Positions 1 through 11,368 of a DNA stretch of 64,000 bases are shown piece after piece (the stretch's first letter is position 1; the number at the start of each line of letters is the position of its first letter). Origin of the DNA: Amblyomma americanum (Eukaryota > Arthropoda > Arachnida > Ixodida > Ixodidae); contig NC_135504.1 of assembly GCF_052857255.1 (NCBI RefSeq), forward strand, positions 143,928,121 to 143,992,120, given 5' to 3'. The notes under the pieces are model-generated. The model did no database searches, was not told where the DNA came from, and saw only the letters and a list, made by a program, of their open reading frames with translations. Made by a program: the position numbers and the translations under genes.

Positions 1-257
1 CCTTTCTCTCGTCTACTCTTCGACGACTTGTAAAATCGATGCTCGTGAATCTTGCTCTTTTCGATCTAAAACGATGTATCCCGTTGTTTTGAGCCGGAAT
101 ACAAGTTTTCGTGCAGTTCTGAGAGAAAAAGTTTACACCTTTCTCTCGTCTACTCTTCGACGACTTGTAAAATCGATGCTCGTGAATCTTGCTAGTTTCG
201 ATCTAAAACGATGCATTCCGTTGTTTTGAGCCGGAATACAAGTTTTCGTGCAGTTCT

Positions 258-282
258 GAGAGAAAGTGTACACCTTTCTCTC
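258..282. other. Near-perfect 25-bp palindrome at the K-type junction
   Basis: Arms GAGAGAAAG (258-266) and CTTTCTCTC (274-282) are exact reverse complements, 9 bp each, around a 7-base centre TGTACAC. In ordinary monomers the arms are 8 bp (GAGAGAAA and TTTCTCTC) around 11 bases. The 2-bp deletion that defines the K type therefore lengthens the stem and shortens the loop. The same element recurs at all 31 K-type junctions. Extrusion or protein binding is not shown by sequence alone. Confidence 0.85.
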
Positions 283-409
283 GTCTACTCTTCGAAGACT
301 TGTAAAATAGATGCTCGTGAATCTTGCTAGTTTCGATCTAAAACGATGTAACCCGTTGTTCTGAGCCGGAATACAAGTTCTGACGCAGTTCTGAGAGAAA
401 ACGTTTACA
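273..409 (+). repeat. K-type monomer (TGTACA junction, TTCGAA, ATAGAT)
   Basis: This variant is preceded by a tail shortened by 2 bp (GAGAGAAAGTGTACACC instead of the GAGAGAAAAAGTTTACACC form). It also carries CTTCGAAGAC and AAATAGATG, which removes the ATCGAT site. These changes nearly always travel together, so they mark one ancestral monomer type. The 2-bp-shorter junction starts at 258, 1488, 2719, 3949, 4495, 5999, 7229, 8460, 9690, 10236, 10782, 11602, 12148, 13925, 15156, 16524, 17754, 18848, 20078, 20898, 22537, 23357, 26230, 28005, 29645, 50733, 51142, 52645, 54689, 56192 and 57696. There is none from about 29.7 to 50.7 kb, nor after 57.8 kb. Confidence 0.9.
289..298. other. 10-bp perfect palindrome TCTTCGAAGA
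   Basis: In the consensus this site reads TCTTCGACGA, a palindrome spoiled by one mismatched pair (monomer positions 19 and 24). The K-type change C24 to A makes it perfect. Another common variant, T19 to G (TCGTCGACGA), perfects it in the opposite way; the form CGAGGA gives a T-G pairing. The site lies just downstream of the junction palindrome. Confidence 0.8.
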
Positions 410-956
410 CCTTTCTCTCGTCTACTCTTCGAGGACTTGTAAAATCGATGCTCGTGAATCTTGCTAGTTTCGATCTAAAACGATGAATCCCGTTGTTTTG
501 AGCCGGAATAGAAGTTTTCGCGCAGTTCTGAGAGAAAAAGTTTACACCTTTCTCTCGTCTACTCTTCGACGACTTGTAAAATCGATGCTCGTGAATCTTG
601 CTAGTTTCGATCTAAAACGATGTATCCTGTTGTTTTGAGCCGGAATACAAGTTTTCGTGCAGTTCTGAGAGAAAAAGTTTACACCTTTCTCTCGTCTACT
701 CTTCGACGAGTTGTGAAATCGATGCTCGTGAATCTTGCTAGTTTCGATCTAAAACGATGTATTCCGTTGTTTTGAGCCGGAATACAAGTTTTCGCGCAGT
801 TCTGAGAAAAAAAGTTTACACCTTTCTCTCGTCTACTCTTCGACGACTTGTAAAATCGATGCTCGTGAATCTTGCTAGTTTCGATCTAAAACGATGTATC
901 CCGTTTTTTTGAGCCGGTATACAAGTTCTCGCGCAGTTCTGAGAAAAAAGTTTACA

Positions 957-1093
957 CCTTTCCCTCGTGTACTCATCGACGACTTGTAAAAGCGATGCTT
1001 GTGAATCTTGCTAGTTTCGATCTAAAACGATGTATCCCGTTGTTTTGAGCCGGAATACAAGTTTTCGTGCAGTTCTGAGAGAAAAAGTTTACA
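957..1093 (+). repeat. P-type marker monomer (TTTCCCTCGTG, ACTCATCG, AAAAGCGATGCTTGTG)
   Basis: This variant has a linked set of substitutions: TTTCCCTCGTGTACTCATCG at its start and AAAAGCGATGCTTGTG in place of AAAATCGATGCTCGTG. In nearly all copies the preceding monomer ends GAGAAAAAAG and carries CGTTTTTTTGAG and CCGGTATACAAGTTCTCG. I used it as the HOR anchor. Starts: 957, 3418, 5468, 6698, 9159, 13395, 17223, 19547, 22006, 24467, 25836, 29115, 30755, 33226, 35832, 38155, 39382, 40059, 41288, 42517, 43201, 44574, 45673, 47046, 48418, 49928, 52251, 53754, 55798, 57302, 58806, 59901, 61677 and 63457. Copies at 29115 and 30755 read TTTCCATCG; those at 3418, 9159, 17223 and 19547 share an ACGCC junction. 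Confidence 0.9.
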
Positions 1094-4000
1094 CCTTTCT
1101 CTCGTCTACTCTTCGAGGACTTGTAAAATCGATGCTCGTGAATCTTGCTAGTTTCGATCTAAAACGATGAATCCTGTTGTTTTGAGACGGAATACAAGTT
1201 TTCGCGCAGTTCTGAGAGAAAAAGTTTACACCTTTCTCTCGTCTACTCTTCGACGACTTGTAAAATCGATGCTCGTGAATCTTGCTCTTTTCGATCTAAA
1301 ACGATGTATCCCGTTGTTTTGAGCCGGAATACAAGTTTTCGTGCAGTTCTGAGAGAAAAAGTTTTCACCTTTCTCTCGTCTACTCTTCGACGACTTGTAA
1401 AATCGATGCTCGTGAATCTTGCTAGTTTCGATCTAAAACGATGCATTCCGTTGTTTTGAGCCGGAATACAAGTTTTCGTGCAGTTCTGAGAGAAAGTGTA
1501 CACCTTTCTCTCGTCTACTCTTCGAAGACTTGTAAAATAGATGCTCGTGAATCTTGCTAGTTTCGATCTAAAACGATGTATCCCGTTTTTTTGAGCCGGA
1601 ATACAAGTTTTCGCGCAGTTTTGAGAGAAAAAGTTTACACCTTTCTCTCGTCTACTCTTCGACGACTTGTAATATCGATGCTCGTGAATCTTGCTAGTTT
1701 CGATCTAAAACGATGTATTCCGTTGTTTTGAGCCGGAATACAAGTTTTCGCGCAGTTCTGAGAGAAAAAGTTTACACCTTTCTCTCGTCTACTCTTCGAC
1801 GACTTGTAAAATCAATGCTCGTGAATCTTGCTAGTTTCGATCTACAACGATGTATCTCGTTGTTTTGAGCTGGAATAGAAGTTTTCGCGCAGTTCTGAGA
1901 GAAAAAGTTTACACCTTTCTCTCTTCTACTCTTCGAGGACTTGTAAAATCGATGCTCGTGAATCTTGCTAGTTTCGATCTAAAACGATGTAACCCGTTGT
2001 TCTGAGCCGGAATACAAGTTCTGACGCAGTTCTGAGAGAAAACGTTTACACCTTTCTCTCGTCTACTCTTCGAGGACTTGTAAAATCGATGCTCGTGAAT
2101 CTTGCTAGTTTCGATCTAAAACGATGAATCCCGTTGTTTTGAGCCGGAATACAAGTTTTCGCGCAGTTCTGAGAGAAAAAGTTTACACCTTTCTCTAGTC
2201 TACTCTTCGACGACTTGTAAAATCGATGCTCGTGAATCTTGCGAGTTTCGATCTAAAACGATGTATCCTGTTGTTTTGAGCCGGAATACAAGTTTTCGTG
2301 CAGTTCTGAGAGAAAAAGTTTACACCTTTCTCTCGTCTACTCTTCGACGAGTTGTGAAATCGATGCTCGTGAATCTTGCTAGTTTCGATCTAAAACGATG
2401 TATTCCGTTGTTTTGAGCCGGAATACAAGTTTTCGCGCAGTTCTGAGAGAAAAAGTTTACACCTTTCTCTCGTCTACTCTTCGACGACTTGTAAAATCGA
2501 TGCTCGTGAATCTTGCTAGTTTCGATCTAAAACGATGTATCCCGTTGTTTTGAGCCGGAATACAAGTTTTCGCGCAGTTCTGAGAGAAAAAGTTTACAAT
2601 TTTCTCTCGTCTACTCGTCGACGACTTGTAAAATCGATGCTCGTGAATCTTGCTAGTTTCGATCTGAAACGATGTATACCGTTGTTTTGAGCCGGAATAC
2701 AAGTTTTCGTGCAGTTCTGAGAGAAAGTGTACACCTTTCTCTCGTCTACTCTTCGAAGACTTGTAAAATAGATGCTCGTGAATCTTGCTAGTTTCGATCT
2801 AAAACGATGTATCCCGTTTTTTTGAGCCGGAATACAAGTTTTCGCGCAGTTGTGAGAGAAAAAGTTTACACTTTTCTCTCTTCTACTCTTCGAGGACTTG
2901 TAAAATCGATGCTCGTGAATCTTGCTAGTTTCGATCTAAAACGATGTATCCCGTTTTTTTGAGCCGGTATACAAGTTCTCGCGCAGTTCTGAGAGAAAAA
3001 GTTTACACCTTTCTCTCGTCTACTCTTCGACGACTTGTAAAATCGATGCTCGTGAATCTTGCTAGTTTCGATCTAAAACGATGTATCCTGTTGTTTTGAG
3101 CCGGAATACAAGTTTTCGTGCAGTTCTGAGAGAAAAAGTTTACACCTTTCTCTCGTCTACTCTTCGACGAGTTGTGAAATCGATGCTCGTGAATCTTGCT
3201 AGTTTCGATCTAAAACGATGTATTCCGTTGTTTTGAGCCGGAATACAAGTTTTCGCGCAGTACTGAGAAAAAAAGTTTACACCTTTCTCTCGTCTACTCT
3301 TCGACGACTTGTAAAATCGATGCTCGTGAATCTTGCTAGTTTCGATCTAAAACGATGTATCCCGTTTTTTTGAGCCGGTATACAAGTTCTCGCGCAGTTC
3401 TGAGAAAAAAGTTTACGCCTTTCCCTCGTGTACTCATCGACGACTTGTAAAAGCGATGCTTGTGAATCTTGCTAGTTTCGATCTAAAACGATGTATCCCG
3501 TTGTTTTGAGCCGGAATACAAGTTTTCGTGCAGTTCTGAGAGAAAAAGTTTACACCTTTCTCTCGTCTACTCTTCGAGGACTTGTAAAATCGATGCTCGT
3601 GAATCTTGCTAGTTTCGATCTAAAACGATGAATCCTGTTGTTTTGAGACGGAATACAAGTTTTCGCGCAGTTCTGAGAGAAAAAGTTTACACCTTTCTCT
3701 CGTCTACTCTTCGACGACTTGTAAAATCGATGCTCGTGAATCTTGCTCTTTTCGATCTAAAACGATGTATCCCGTTGTTTTGAGCCGGAATACAAGTTTT
3801 CGTGCAGTTCTGAGAGAAAAAGTTTACACCTTTCTCTCGTCTACTCTTCGACGACTTGTAAAATCGATGCTCGTGAATCTTGCTAGTTTCGATCTAAAAC
3901 GATGCATTCCGTTGTTTTGAGCCGGAATACAAGTTTTCTTGCAGTTCTGAGAGAAAGTGTACACCTTTCTCTCGTCTACTCTTCGAAGACTTGTAAAATA

Positions 4001-4754
4001 GATGCTCGTGAATCTTGCTAGTTTCGATCTAAAACGATGTAACCCGTTGTTCTGAGCCGGAATACAAGTTCTGACGCAGTTCTGAGAGAAAACGTTTACA
4101 CCTTTCTCTCGTCTACTCTTCGAGGACTTGTAAAATCGATGCTCGTGAATCTTGCTAGTTTCGATCTAAAACGATGAATCCCGTTGTTTTGAGCCGGAAT
4201 ACAAGTTTTCGCGCAGTTCTGAGAGAAAAAGTTTACACCTTTCTCTAGTCTACTCTTCGACGACTTGTAAAATCGATGCTCGTGAATCTTGCGAGTTTCG
4301 ATCTAAAACGATGTATCCTGTTGTTTTGAGCCGGAATACAAGTTTTCGTGCAGTTCTGAGAGAAAAAGTTTACACCTTTCTCTCGTCTACTCGTCGACGA
4401 CTTGTAAAATCGATGCTCGTGAATCTTGCTAGTTTCGATCTGAAACGATGTATACCGTTGTTTTGAGCCGGAATACAAGTTTTCGTGCAGTTCTGAGAGA
4501 AAGTGTACACCTTTCTCTCGTCTACTCTTCGAAGACTTGTAAAATAGATGCTCGTGAATCTTGCTAGTTTCGATCTAAAACGATGTATCCCGTTTTTTTG
4601 AGCCGGAATACAAGTTTTCGCGCAGTTGTGAGAGAAAAAGTTTACACTTTTCTCTCTTCTACTCTTCGAGGACTTGTAAAATCGATGCTCGTGAATCTTG
4701 CTAGTTTCGATCTAAAACGATGTATCCCGTTTTTTTGAGCCGGTATACAAGTTT

Positions 4755-5741
4755 TCGCGCAGTTCTGAGAGAAAAAGTTTACACCTTTCTCTCTTCTACA
4801 CTTCGAGGACTTGTAAAATCGATGCTCGTGAATCTTGCTAGTTTCGATCTAAAACGATGTATCCCGTTGTTTTGAGCCGGAATACAAGTTTTCGCGCAGT
4901 TCTGAGAGAAAAAGTTTACACCTTTCTCTCGTCTACTCTTCGAGGACTTGTAAAATCGATGCTCGTGAATCTTGCTAGTTTCGATCTAAAACGATGTAAC
5001 CCGTTGTTCTGAGCCGGAATACAAGTTCTGACGCAGTTCTGAGAGAAAAAGTTTACACCTTTCTCTCGTCTACTCTTCGACGACTTGTAAAATCGATGCT
5101 CGTGAATCTTGCTAGTTTTGATCTAAAACGATGTATCCTGTTGTTTTGAGCCGGAATACAAGTTTTCGCGCAGTTCTGAGAAAAAAAGTTTACACCTTTC
5201 TCTCTTCTACTCTTCGAGGACTTGTAAAATCGATGCTCGTGAATCTTGCTAGTTTCGATCTAAAACGATGTATCCCGTTTTTTTGAGCCGGTATACAAGT
5301 TCTCGCGCAGTTCTGAGAGAAAAAGTTTACACCTTTCTCTCGTCTACTCTTCGAGGACTTGTAAAATCGATGCTCGTGAATCTTGCTAGTTTCGATCTAA
5401 AACGATGTATCCCGTTTTTTTGAGCCGGTATACAAGTTCTCGCGCAGTTCTGAGAAAAAAGTTTACACCTTTCCCTCGTGTACTCATCGACGACTTGTAA
5501 AAGCGATGCTTGTGAATCTTGCTAGTTTCGATCTAAAACGATGTATCCCGTTGTTTTGAGCCGGAATACAAGTTTTCGTGCAGTTCTGAGAGAAAAAGTT
5601 TACACCTTTCTCTCGTCTACTCTTCGAGGACTTGTAAAATCGATGCTCGTGAATCTTGCTAGTTTCGATCTAAAACGATGAATCCTGTTGTTTTGAGACG
5701 GAATACAAGTTTTCGCGCAGTTCTGAGAGAAAAAGTTTACA
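4755..5741. repeat. Linking segment between the two 5741-bp-offset copies
   Basis: About seven monomers, starting with the rare CTCTTCTACACTTCGAGG form and including a TTTTGATC variant at 5116 and a P-type monomer at 5468. The stretch 4784-5791 recurs at 12711-13718 with an offset of 7927 bp, so it is an old module reused downstream and not a one-off join. Confidence 0.8.
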
Positions 5742-8700
5742 CCTTTCTCTCGTCTACTCTTCGACGACTTGTAAAATCGATGCTCGTGAATCTTGCTCTT
5801 TTCGATCTAAAACGATGTATCCCGTTGTTTTGAGCCGGAATACAAGTTTTCGTGCAGTTCTGAGAGAAAAAGTTTACACCTTTCTCTCGTCTACTCTTCG
5901 ACGACTTGTAAAATCGATGCTCGTGAATCTTGCTAGTTTCGATCTAAAACGATGCATTCCGTTGTTTTGAGCCGGAATACAAGTTTTCGTGCAGTTCTGA
6001 GAGAAAGTGTACACCTTTCTCTCGTCTACTCTTCGAAGACTTGTAAAATAGATGCTCGTGAATCTTGCTAGTTTCGATCTAAAACGATGTAACCCGTTGT
6101 TCTGAGCCGGAATACAAGTTCTGACGCAGTTCTGAGAGAAAACGTTTACACCTTTCTCTCGTCTACTCTTCGAGGACTTGTAAAATCGATGCTCGTGAAT
6201 CTTGCTAGTTTCGATCTAAAACGATGAATCCCGTTGTTTTGAGCCGGAATAGAAGTTTTCGCGCAGTTCTGAGAGAAAAAGTTTACACCTTTCTCTCGTC
6301 TACTCTTCGACGACTTGTAAAATCGATGCTCGTGAATCTTGCTAGTTTCGATCTAAAACGATGTATCCTGTTGTTTTGAGCCGGAATACAAGTTTTCGTG
6401 CAGTTCTGAGAGAAAAAGTTTACACCTTTCTCTCGTCTACTCTTCGACGAGTTGTGAAATCGATGCTCGTGAATCTTGCTAGTTTCGATCTAAAACGATG
6501 TATTCCGTTGTTTTGAGCCGGAATACAAGTTTTCGCGCAGTTCTGAGAAAAAAAGTTTACACCTTTCTCTCGTCTACTCTTCGACGACTTGTAAAATCGA
6601 TGCTCGTGAATCTTGCTAGTTTCGATCTAAAACGATGTATCCCGTTTTTTTGAGCCGGTATACAAGTTCTCGCGCAGTTCTGAGAAAAAAGTTTACACCT
6701 TTCCCTCGTGTACTCATCGACGACTTGTAAAAGCGATGCTTGTGAATCTTGCTAGTTTTTATCTAAAACGATGTATCCCGTTGTTTTGAGCCGGAATACA
6801 AGTTTTCGTGCAGTTCTGAGAGAAAAAGTTTACACCTTTCTCTCGTCTACTCTTCGAGGACTTGTAAAATCGATGCTCGTGAATCTTGCTAGTTTCGATC
6901 TAAAACGATGAATCCTGTTGTTTTGAGACGGAATACAAGTTTTCGCGCAGTTCTGAGAGAAAAAGTTTACACCTTTCTCTCGTCTACTCTTCGACGACTT
7001 GTAAAATCGATGCTCGTGAATCTTGCTCTTTTCGATCTAAAACGATGTATCCCGTTGTTTTGAGCCGGAATACAAGTTTTCGTGCAGTTCTGAGAGAAAA
7101 AGTTTTCACCTTTCTCTCGTCTACTCTTCGACGACTTGTAAAATCGATGCTCGTGAATCTTGCTAGTTTCGATCTAAAACGATGCATTCCGTTGTTTTGA
7201 GCCGGAATACAAGTTTTCGTGCAGTTCTGAGAGAAAGTGTACACCTTTCTCTCGTCTACTCTTCGAAGACTTGTAAAATAGATGCTCGTGAATCTTGCTA
7301 GTTTCGATCTAAAACGATGTATCCCGTTTTTTTGAGCCGGAATACAAGTTTTCGCGCAGTTTTGAGAGAAAAAGTTTACACCTTTCTCTCGTCTACTCTT
7401 CGACGACTTGTAATATCGATGCTCGTGAATCTTGCTAGTTTCGATCTAAAACGATGTATTCCGTTGTTTTGAGCCGGAATACAAGTTTTCGCGCAGTTCT
7501 GAGAGAAAAAGTTTACACCTTTCTCTCGTCTACTCTTCGACGACTTGTAAAATCAATGCTCGTGAATCTTGCTAGTTTCGATCTACAACGATGTATCTCG
7601 TTGTTTTGAGCTGGAATAGAAGTTTTCGCGCAGTTCTGAGAGAAAAAGTTTACACCTTTCTCTCTTCTACTCTTCGAGGACTTGTAAAATCGATGCTCGT
7701 GAATCTTGCTAGTTTCGATCTAAAACGATGTAACCCGTTGTTCTGAGCCGGAATACAAGTTCTGACGCAGTTCTGAGAGAAAACGTTTACACCTTTCTCT
7801 CGTCTACTCTTCGAGGACTTGTAAAATCGATGCTCGTGAATCTTGCTAGTTTCGATCTAAAACGATGAATCCCGTTGTTTTGAGCCGGAATACAAGTTTT
7901 CGCGCAGTTCTGAGAGAAAAAGTTTACACCTTTCTCTAGTCTACTCTTCGACGACTTGTAAAATCGATGCTCGTTGATCTTGCGAGTTTCGATCTAAAAC
8001 GATGTATCCTGTTGTTTTGAGCCGGAATACAAGTTTTCGTGCAGTTCTGAGAGAAAAAGTTTACACCTTTCTCTCGTCTACTCTTCGACGAGTTGTGAAA
8101 TCGATGCTCGTGAATCTTGCTAGTTTCGATCTAAAACGATGTATTCCGTTGTTTTGAGCCGGAATACAAGTTTTCGCGCAGTTCTGAGAGAAAAAGTTTA
8201 CACCTTTCTCTCGTCTACTCTTCGACGACTTGTAAAATCGATGCTCGTGAATCTTGCTAGTTTCGATCTAAAACGATGTATCCCGTTGTTTTGAGCCGGA
8301 ATACAAGTTTTCGCGCAGTTCTGAGAGAAAAAGTTTACAATTTTCTCTCGTCTACTCGTCGACGACTTGTAAAATCGATGCTCGTGAATCTTGCTAGTTT
8401 CGATCTGAAACGATGTATACCGTTGTTTTGAGCCGGAATACAAGTTTTCGTGCAGTTCTGAGAGAAAGTGTACACCTTTCTCTCGTCTACTCTTCGAAGA
8501 CTTGTAAAATAGATGCTCGTGAATCTTGCTAGTTTCGATCTAAAACGATGTATCCCGTTTTTTTGAGCCGGAATACAAGTTTTCGCGCAGTTGTGAGAGA
8601 AAAAGTTTACACTTTTCTCTCTTCTACTCTTCGAGGACTTGTAAAATCGATGCTCGTGAATCTTGCTAGTTTCGATCTAAAACGATGTATCCCGTTTTTT

Positions 8701-10495
8701 TGAGCCGGTATACAAGTTCTCGCGCAGTTCTGAGAGAAAAAGTTTACACCTTTCTCTCGTCTACTCTTCGACGACTTGTAAAATCGATGCTCGTGAATCT
8801 TGCTAGTTTCGATCTAAAACGATGTATCCTGTTGTTTTGAGCCGGAATACAAGTTTTCGTGCAGTTCTGAGAGAAAAAGTTTACACCTTTCTCTCGTCTA
8901 CTCTTCGACGAGTTGTGAAATCGATGCTCGTGAATCTTGCTAGTTTCGATCTAAAACGATGTATTCCGTTGTTTTGAGCCGGAATACAAGTTTTCGCGCA
9001 GTACTGAGAAAAAAAGTTTACACCTTTCTCTCGTCTACTCTTCGACGACTTGTAAAATCGATGCTCGTGAATCTTGCTAGTTTCGATCTAAAACGATGTA
9101 TCCCGTTTTTTTGAGTCGGTATACAAGTTCTCGCGCAGTTCTGAGAAAAAAGTTTACGCCTTTCCCTCGTGTACTCATCGACGACTTGTAAAAGCGATGC
9201 TTGTGAATCTTGCTAGTTTCGATCTAAAACGATGTATCCCGTTGTTTTGAGCCGGAATACAAGTTTTCGTGCAGTTCTGAGAGAAAAAGTTTACACCTTT
9301 CTCTCGTCTACTCTTCGAGGACTTGTAAAATCGATGCTCGTGAATCTTGCTAGTTTCGATCTAAAACGATGAATCCTGTTGTTTTGAGACGGAATACAAG
9401 TTTTCGCGCAGTTCTGAGAGAAAAAGTTTACACCTTTCTCTCGTCTACTCTTCGACGACTTGTAAAATCGATGCTCGTGAATCTTGCTCTTTTCGATCTA
9501 AAACGATGTATCCCGTTGTTTTGAGCCGGAATACAAGTTTTCGTGCAGTTCTGAGAGAAAAAGTTTACACCTTTCTCTCGTCTACTCTTCGACGACTTGT
9601 AAAATCGATGCTCGTGAATCTTGCTAGTTTCGATCTAAAACGATGCATTCCGTTGTTTTGAGCCGGAATACAAGTTTTCGTGCAGTTCTGAGAGAAAGTG
9701 TACACCTTTCTCTCGTCTACTCTTCGAAGACTTGTAAAATAGATGCTCGTGAATCTTGCTAGTTTCGATCTAAAACGATGTAACCCGTTGTTCTGAGCCG
9801 GAATACAAGTTCTGACGCAGTTCTGAGAGAAAACGTTTACACCTTTCTCTCGTCTACTCTTCGAGGACTTGTAAAATCGATGCTCGTGAATCTTGCTAGT
9901 TTCGATCTAAAACGATGAATCCCGTTGTTTTGAGCCGGAATACAAGTTTTCGCGCAGTTCTGAGAGAAAAAGTTTACACCTTTCTCTAGTCTACTCTTCG
10001 ACGACTTGTAAAATCGATGCTCGTGAATCTTGCGAGTTTCGATCTAAAACGATGTATCCTGTTGTTTTGAGCCGGAATACAAGTTTTCGTGCAGTTCTGA
10101 GAGAAAACGTTTACACCTTTCTCTCGTCTACTCGTCGACGACTTGTAAAATCGATGCTCGTGAATCTTGCTAGTTTCGATCTGAAACGATGTATACCGTT
10201 GTTTTGAGCCGGAATACAAGTTTTCGTGCAGTTCTGAGAGAAAGTGTACACCTTTCTCTCGTCTACTCTTCGAAGACTTGTAAAATAGATGCTCGTGAAT
10301 CTTGCTAGTTTCGATCTAAAACGATGTATCCCGTTTTTTTGAGCCGGAATACAAGTTTTCGCGCAGTTGTGAGAGAAAAAGTTTACACTTTTCTCTCTTC
10401 TACTCTTCGAGGACTTGTAAAATCGATGCTCGTGAATCTTGCTAGTTTCGATCTAAAACGATGTATCCCGTTTTTTTGAGCCGGTATACAAGTTC
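5742..10495. repeat. Segmental duplication, right copy (5741-bp offset)
   Basis: This is the partner of the block at the left edge of the window. It carries the same order of variants, with private changes including TTTTTATC near 6757, GAGTCGG near 9114 and AAAACGTTT near 10108. Its last 490 bases also form the beginning of the 1366-bp tandem duplication that follows, which shows that the smaller duplication was superimposed on this copy. Confidence 0.9.
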
Positions 10496-11368
10496 TCGCG
10501 CAGTTCTGAGAGAAAAAGTTTACACCTTTCTCTCGTCTACTCTTCGACGACTTGTAAAATCGATGCTCCTGAATCTTGCTAGTTTCGATCTAAAACGATG
10601 TATCCTGTTGTTTTGAGCCGGAATACAAGTTTTCGTGCAGTTCTGAGAGAAAAAGTTTACACCTTTCTCTCGTCTACTCTTCGACGAGTTGTGAAATCGA
10701 TGCTCGTGAATCTTGCTAGTTTCGATCTGAAACGATGTATACCGTTGTTTTGAGCCGGAATACAAGTTTTCGTGCAGTTCTGAGAGAAAGTGTACACCTT
10801 TCTCTCGTCTACTCTTCGAAGACTTGTAAAATAGATGCTCGTGAATCTTGCTAGTTTCGATCTAAAACGATGTATCCCGTTTTTTTGAGCCGGAATACAA
10901 GTTTTCGCGCAGTTGTGAGAGAAAAAGTTTACACTTTTCTCTCTTCTACTCTTCGAGGACTTGTAAAATCGATGCTCGTGAATCTTGCTAGTTTCGATCT
11001 AAAACGATGTATCCCGTTTTTTTGAGCCGGTATACAAGTTCTCGCGCAGTTCTGAGAGAAAAAGTTTACACCTTTCTCTCGTCTACTCTTCGACGACTTG
11101 TAAAATCGATGCTCGTGAATCTTGCTAGTTTCGATCTAAAACGATGTATCCTGTTGTTTTGAGCCGGAATACAAGTTTTCGTGCAGTTCTGAGAGAAAAA
11201 GTTTACACCTTTCTCTCGTCTACTCTTCGAGGACTTGTAAAATCGATGCTCGTGAATCTTGCTATTTTCGATCTAAAACGATGTATCACGGTGTTTTGAG
11301 CCGGAATACAAGTTTTCGCGCAGTTCTGAGAGAAAAAGTTTACACCTTTCTCTCTTCTACACTTCGAG
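10003..11368. repeat. 1366-bp HOR unit, first of tandem pair (10 monomers)
   Basis: This unit repeats immediately at 11369-12734. Shared rare variants are TTGCGAGTTTCG at 10030, CTCCTGAATC at 10566, GCTATTTTCG at 11261, TATCACGGTG near 11283 and CTTCTACACTTCGAGG at its end. It contains two K-type junctions. The only difference I noticed is AAAACGTTT here against AAAAAGTTT in the second unit. Confidence 0.88.

Larger units (their letters stand above)
1..4754. repeat. Segmental duplication, left copy (5741-bp offset)
   Basis: This block is nearly identical to 5742-10495. Rare variants coincide at an offset of exactly 5741 bp, for example TTGCTCTTTTCG, the TTTTGAGAG tail, GCTGGAATAGAAG and CTCTAGTCTAC. 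Only about five single-base differences were noticed, including CTTG against CGTG near 3938, GATC against TATC near 6759 and GTTGATC near 7973. The right limit is where GTTTTCG at 4751 meets GTTCTCG at 10492. The left limit lies outside the window, so the duplicated unit is at least 4.75 kb (about 35 monomers). Confidence 0.9.

Noticed and set aside
61..77. Possible CENP-B box at TTCGATCTAAAACGATG
   Set aside because: The first half fits TTCG-N4-A, but the following CG is one base too far and the GG of the essential CGGG is missing. The 1-bp-deleted copies (TTCGATCTAAACGATG) restore spacing but still lack GG. The reverse strand has AACGGGA without the TTCG half. No convincing box.
258..282. 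Rho-independent terminator at the junction stem-loop
   Set aside because: The stem is A/G on one arm and T/C on the other with few G-C pairs, has no following T-run, and repeats in every monomer of a eukaryote-like satellite; terminator function is not supported.
1243..1503. Minus-strand open frames of 61-87 codons recurring across the window (for example 1243-1503, 6984-7244, 14894-15139)
   Set aside because: All are translations of one or two satellite monomers. They recur at exactly the offsets of the DNA duplications (5741, 1368, 2324 and 2459 bp), which reflects array structure and not conserved coding.
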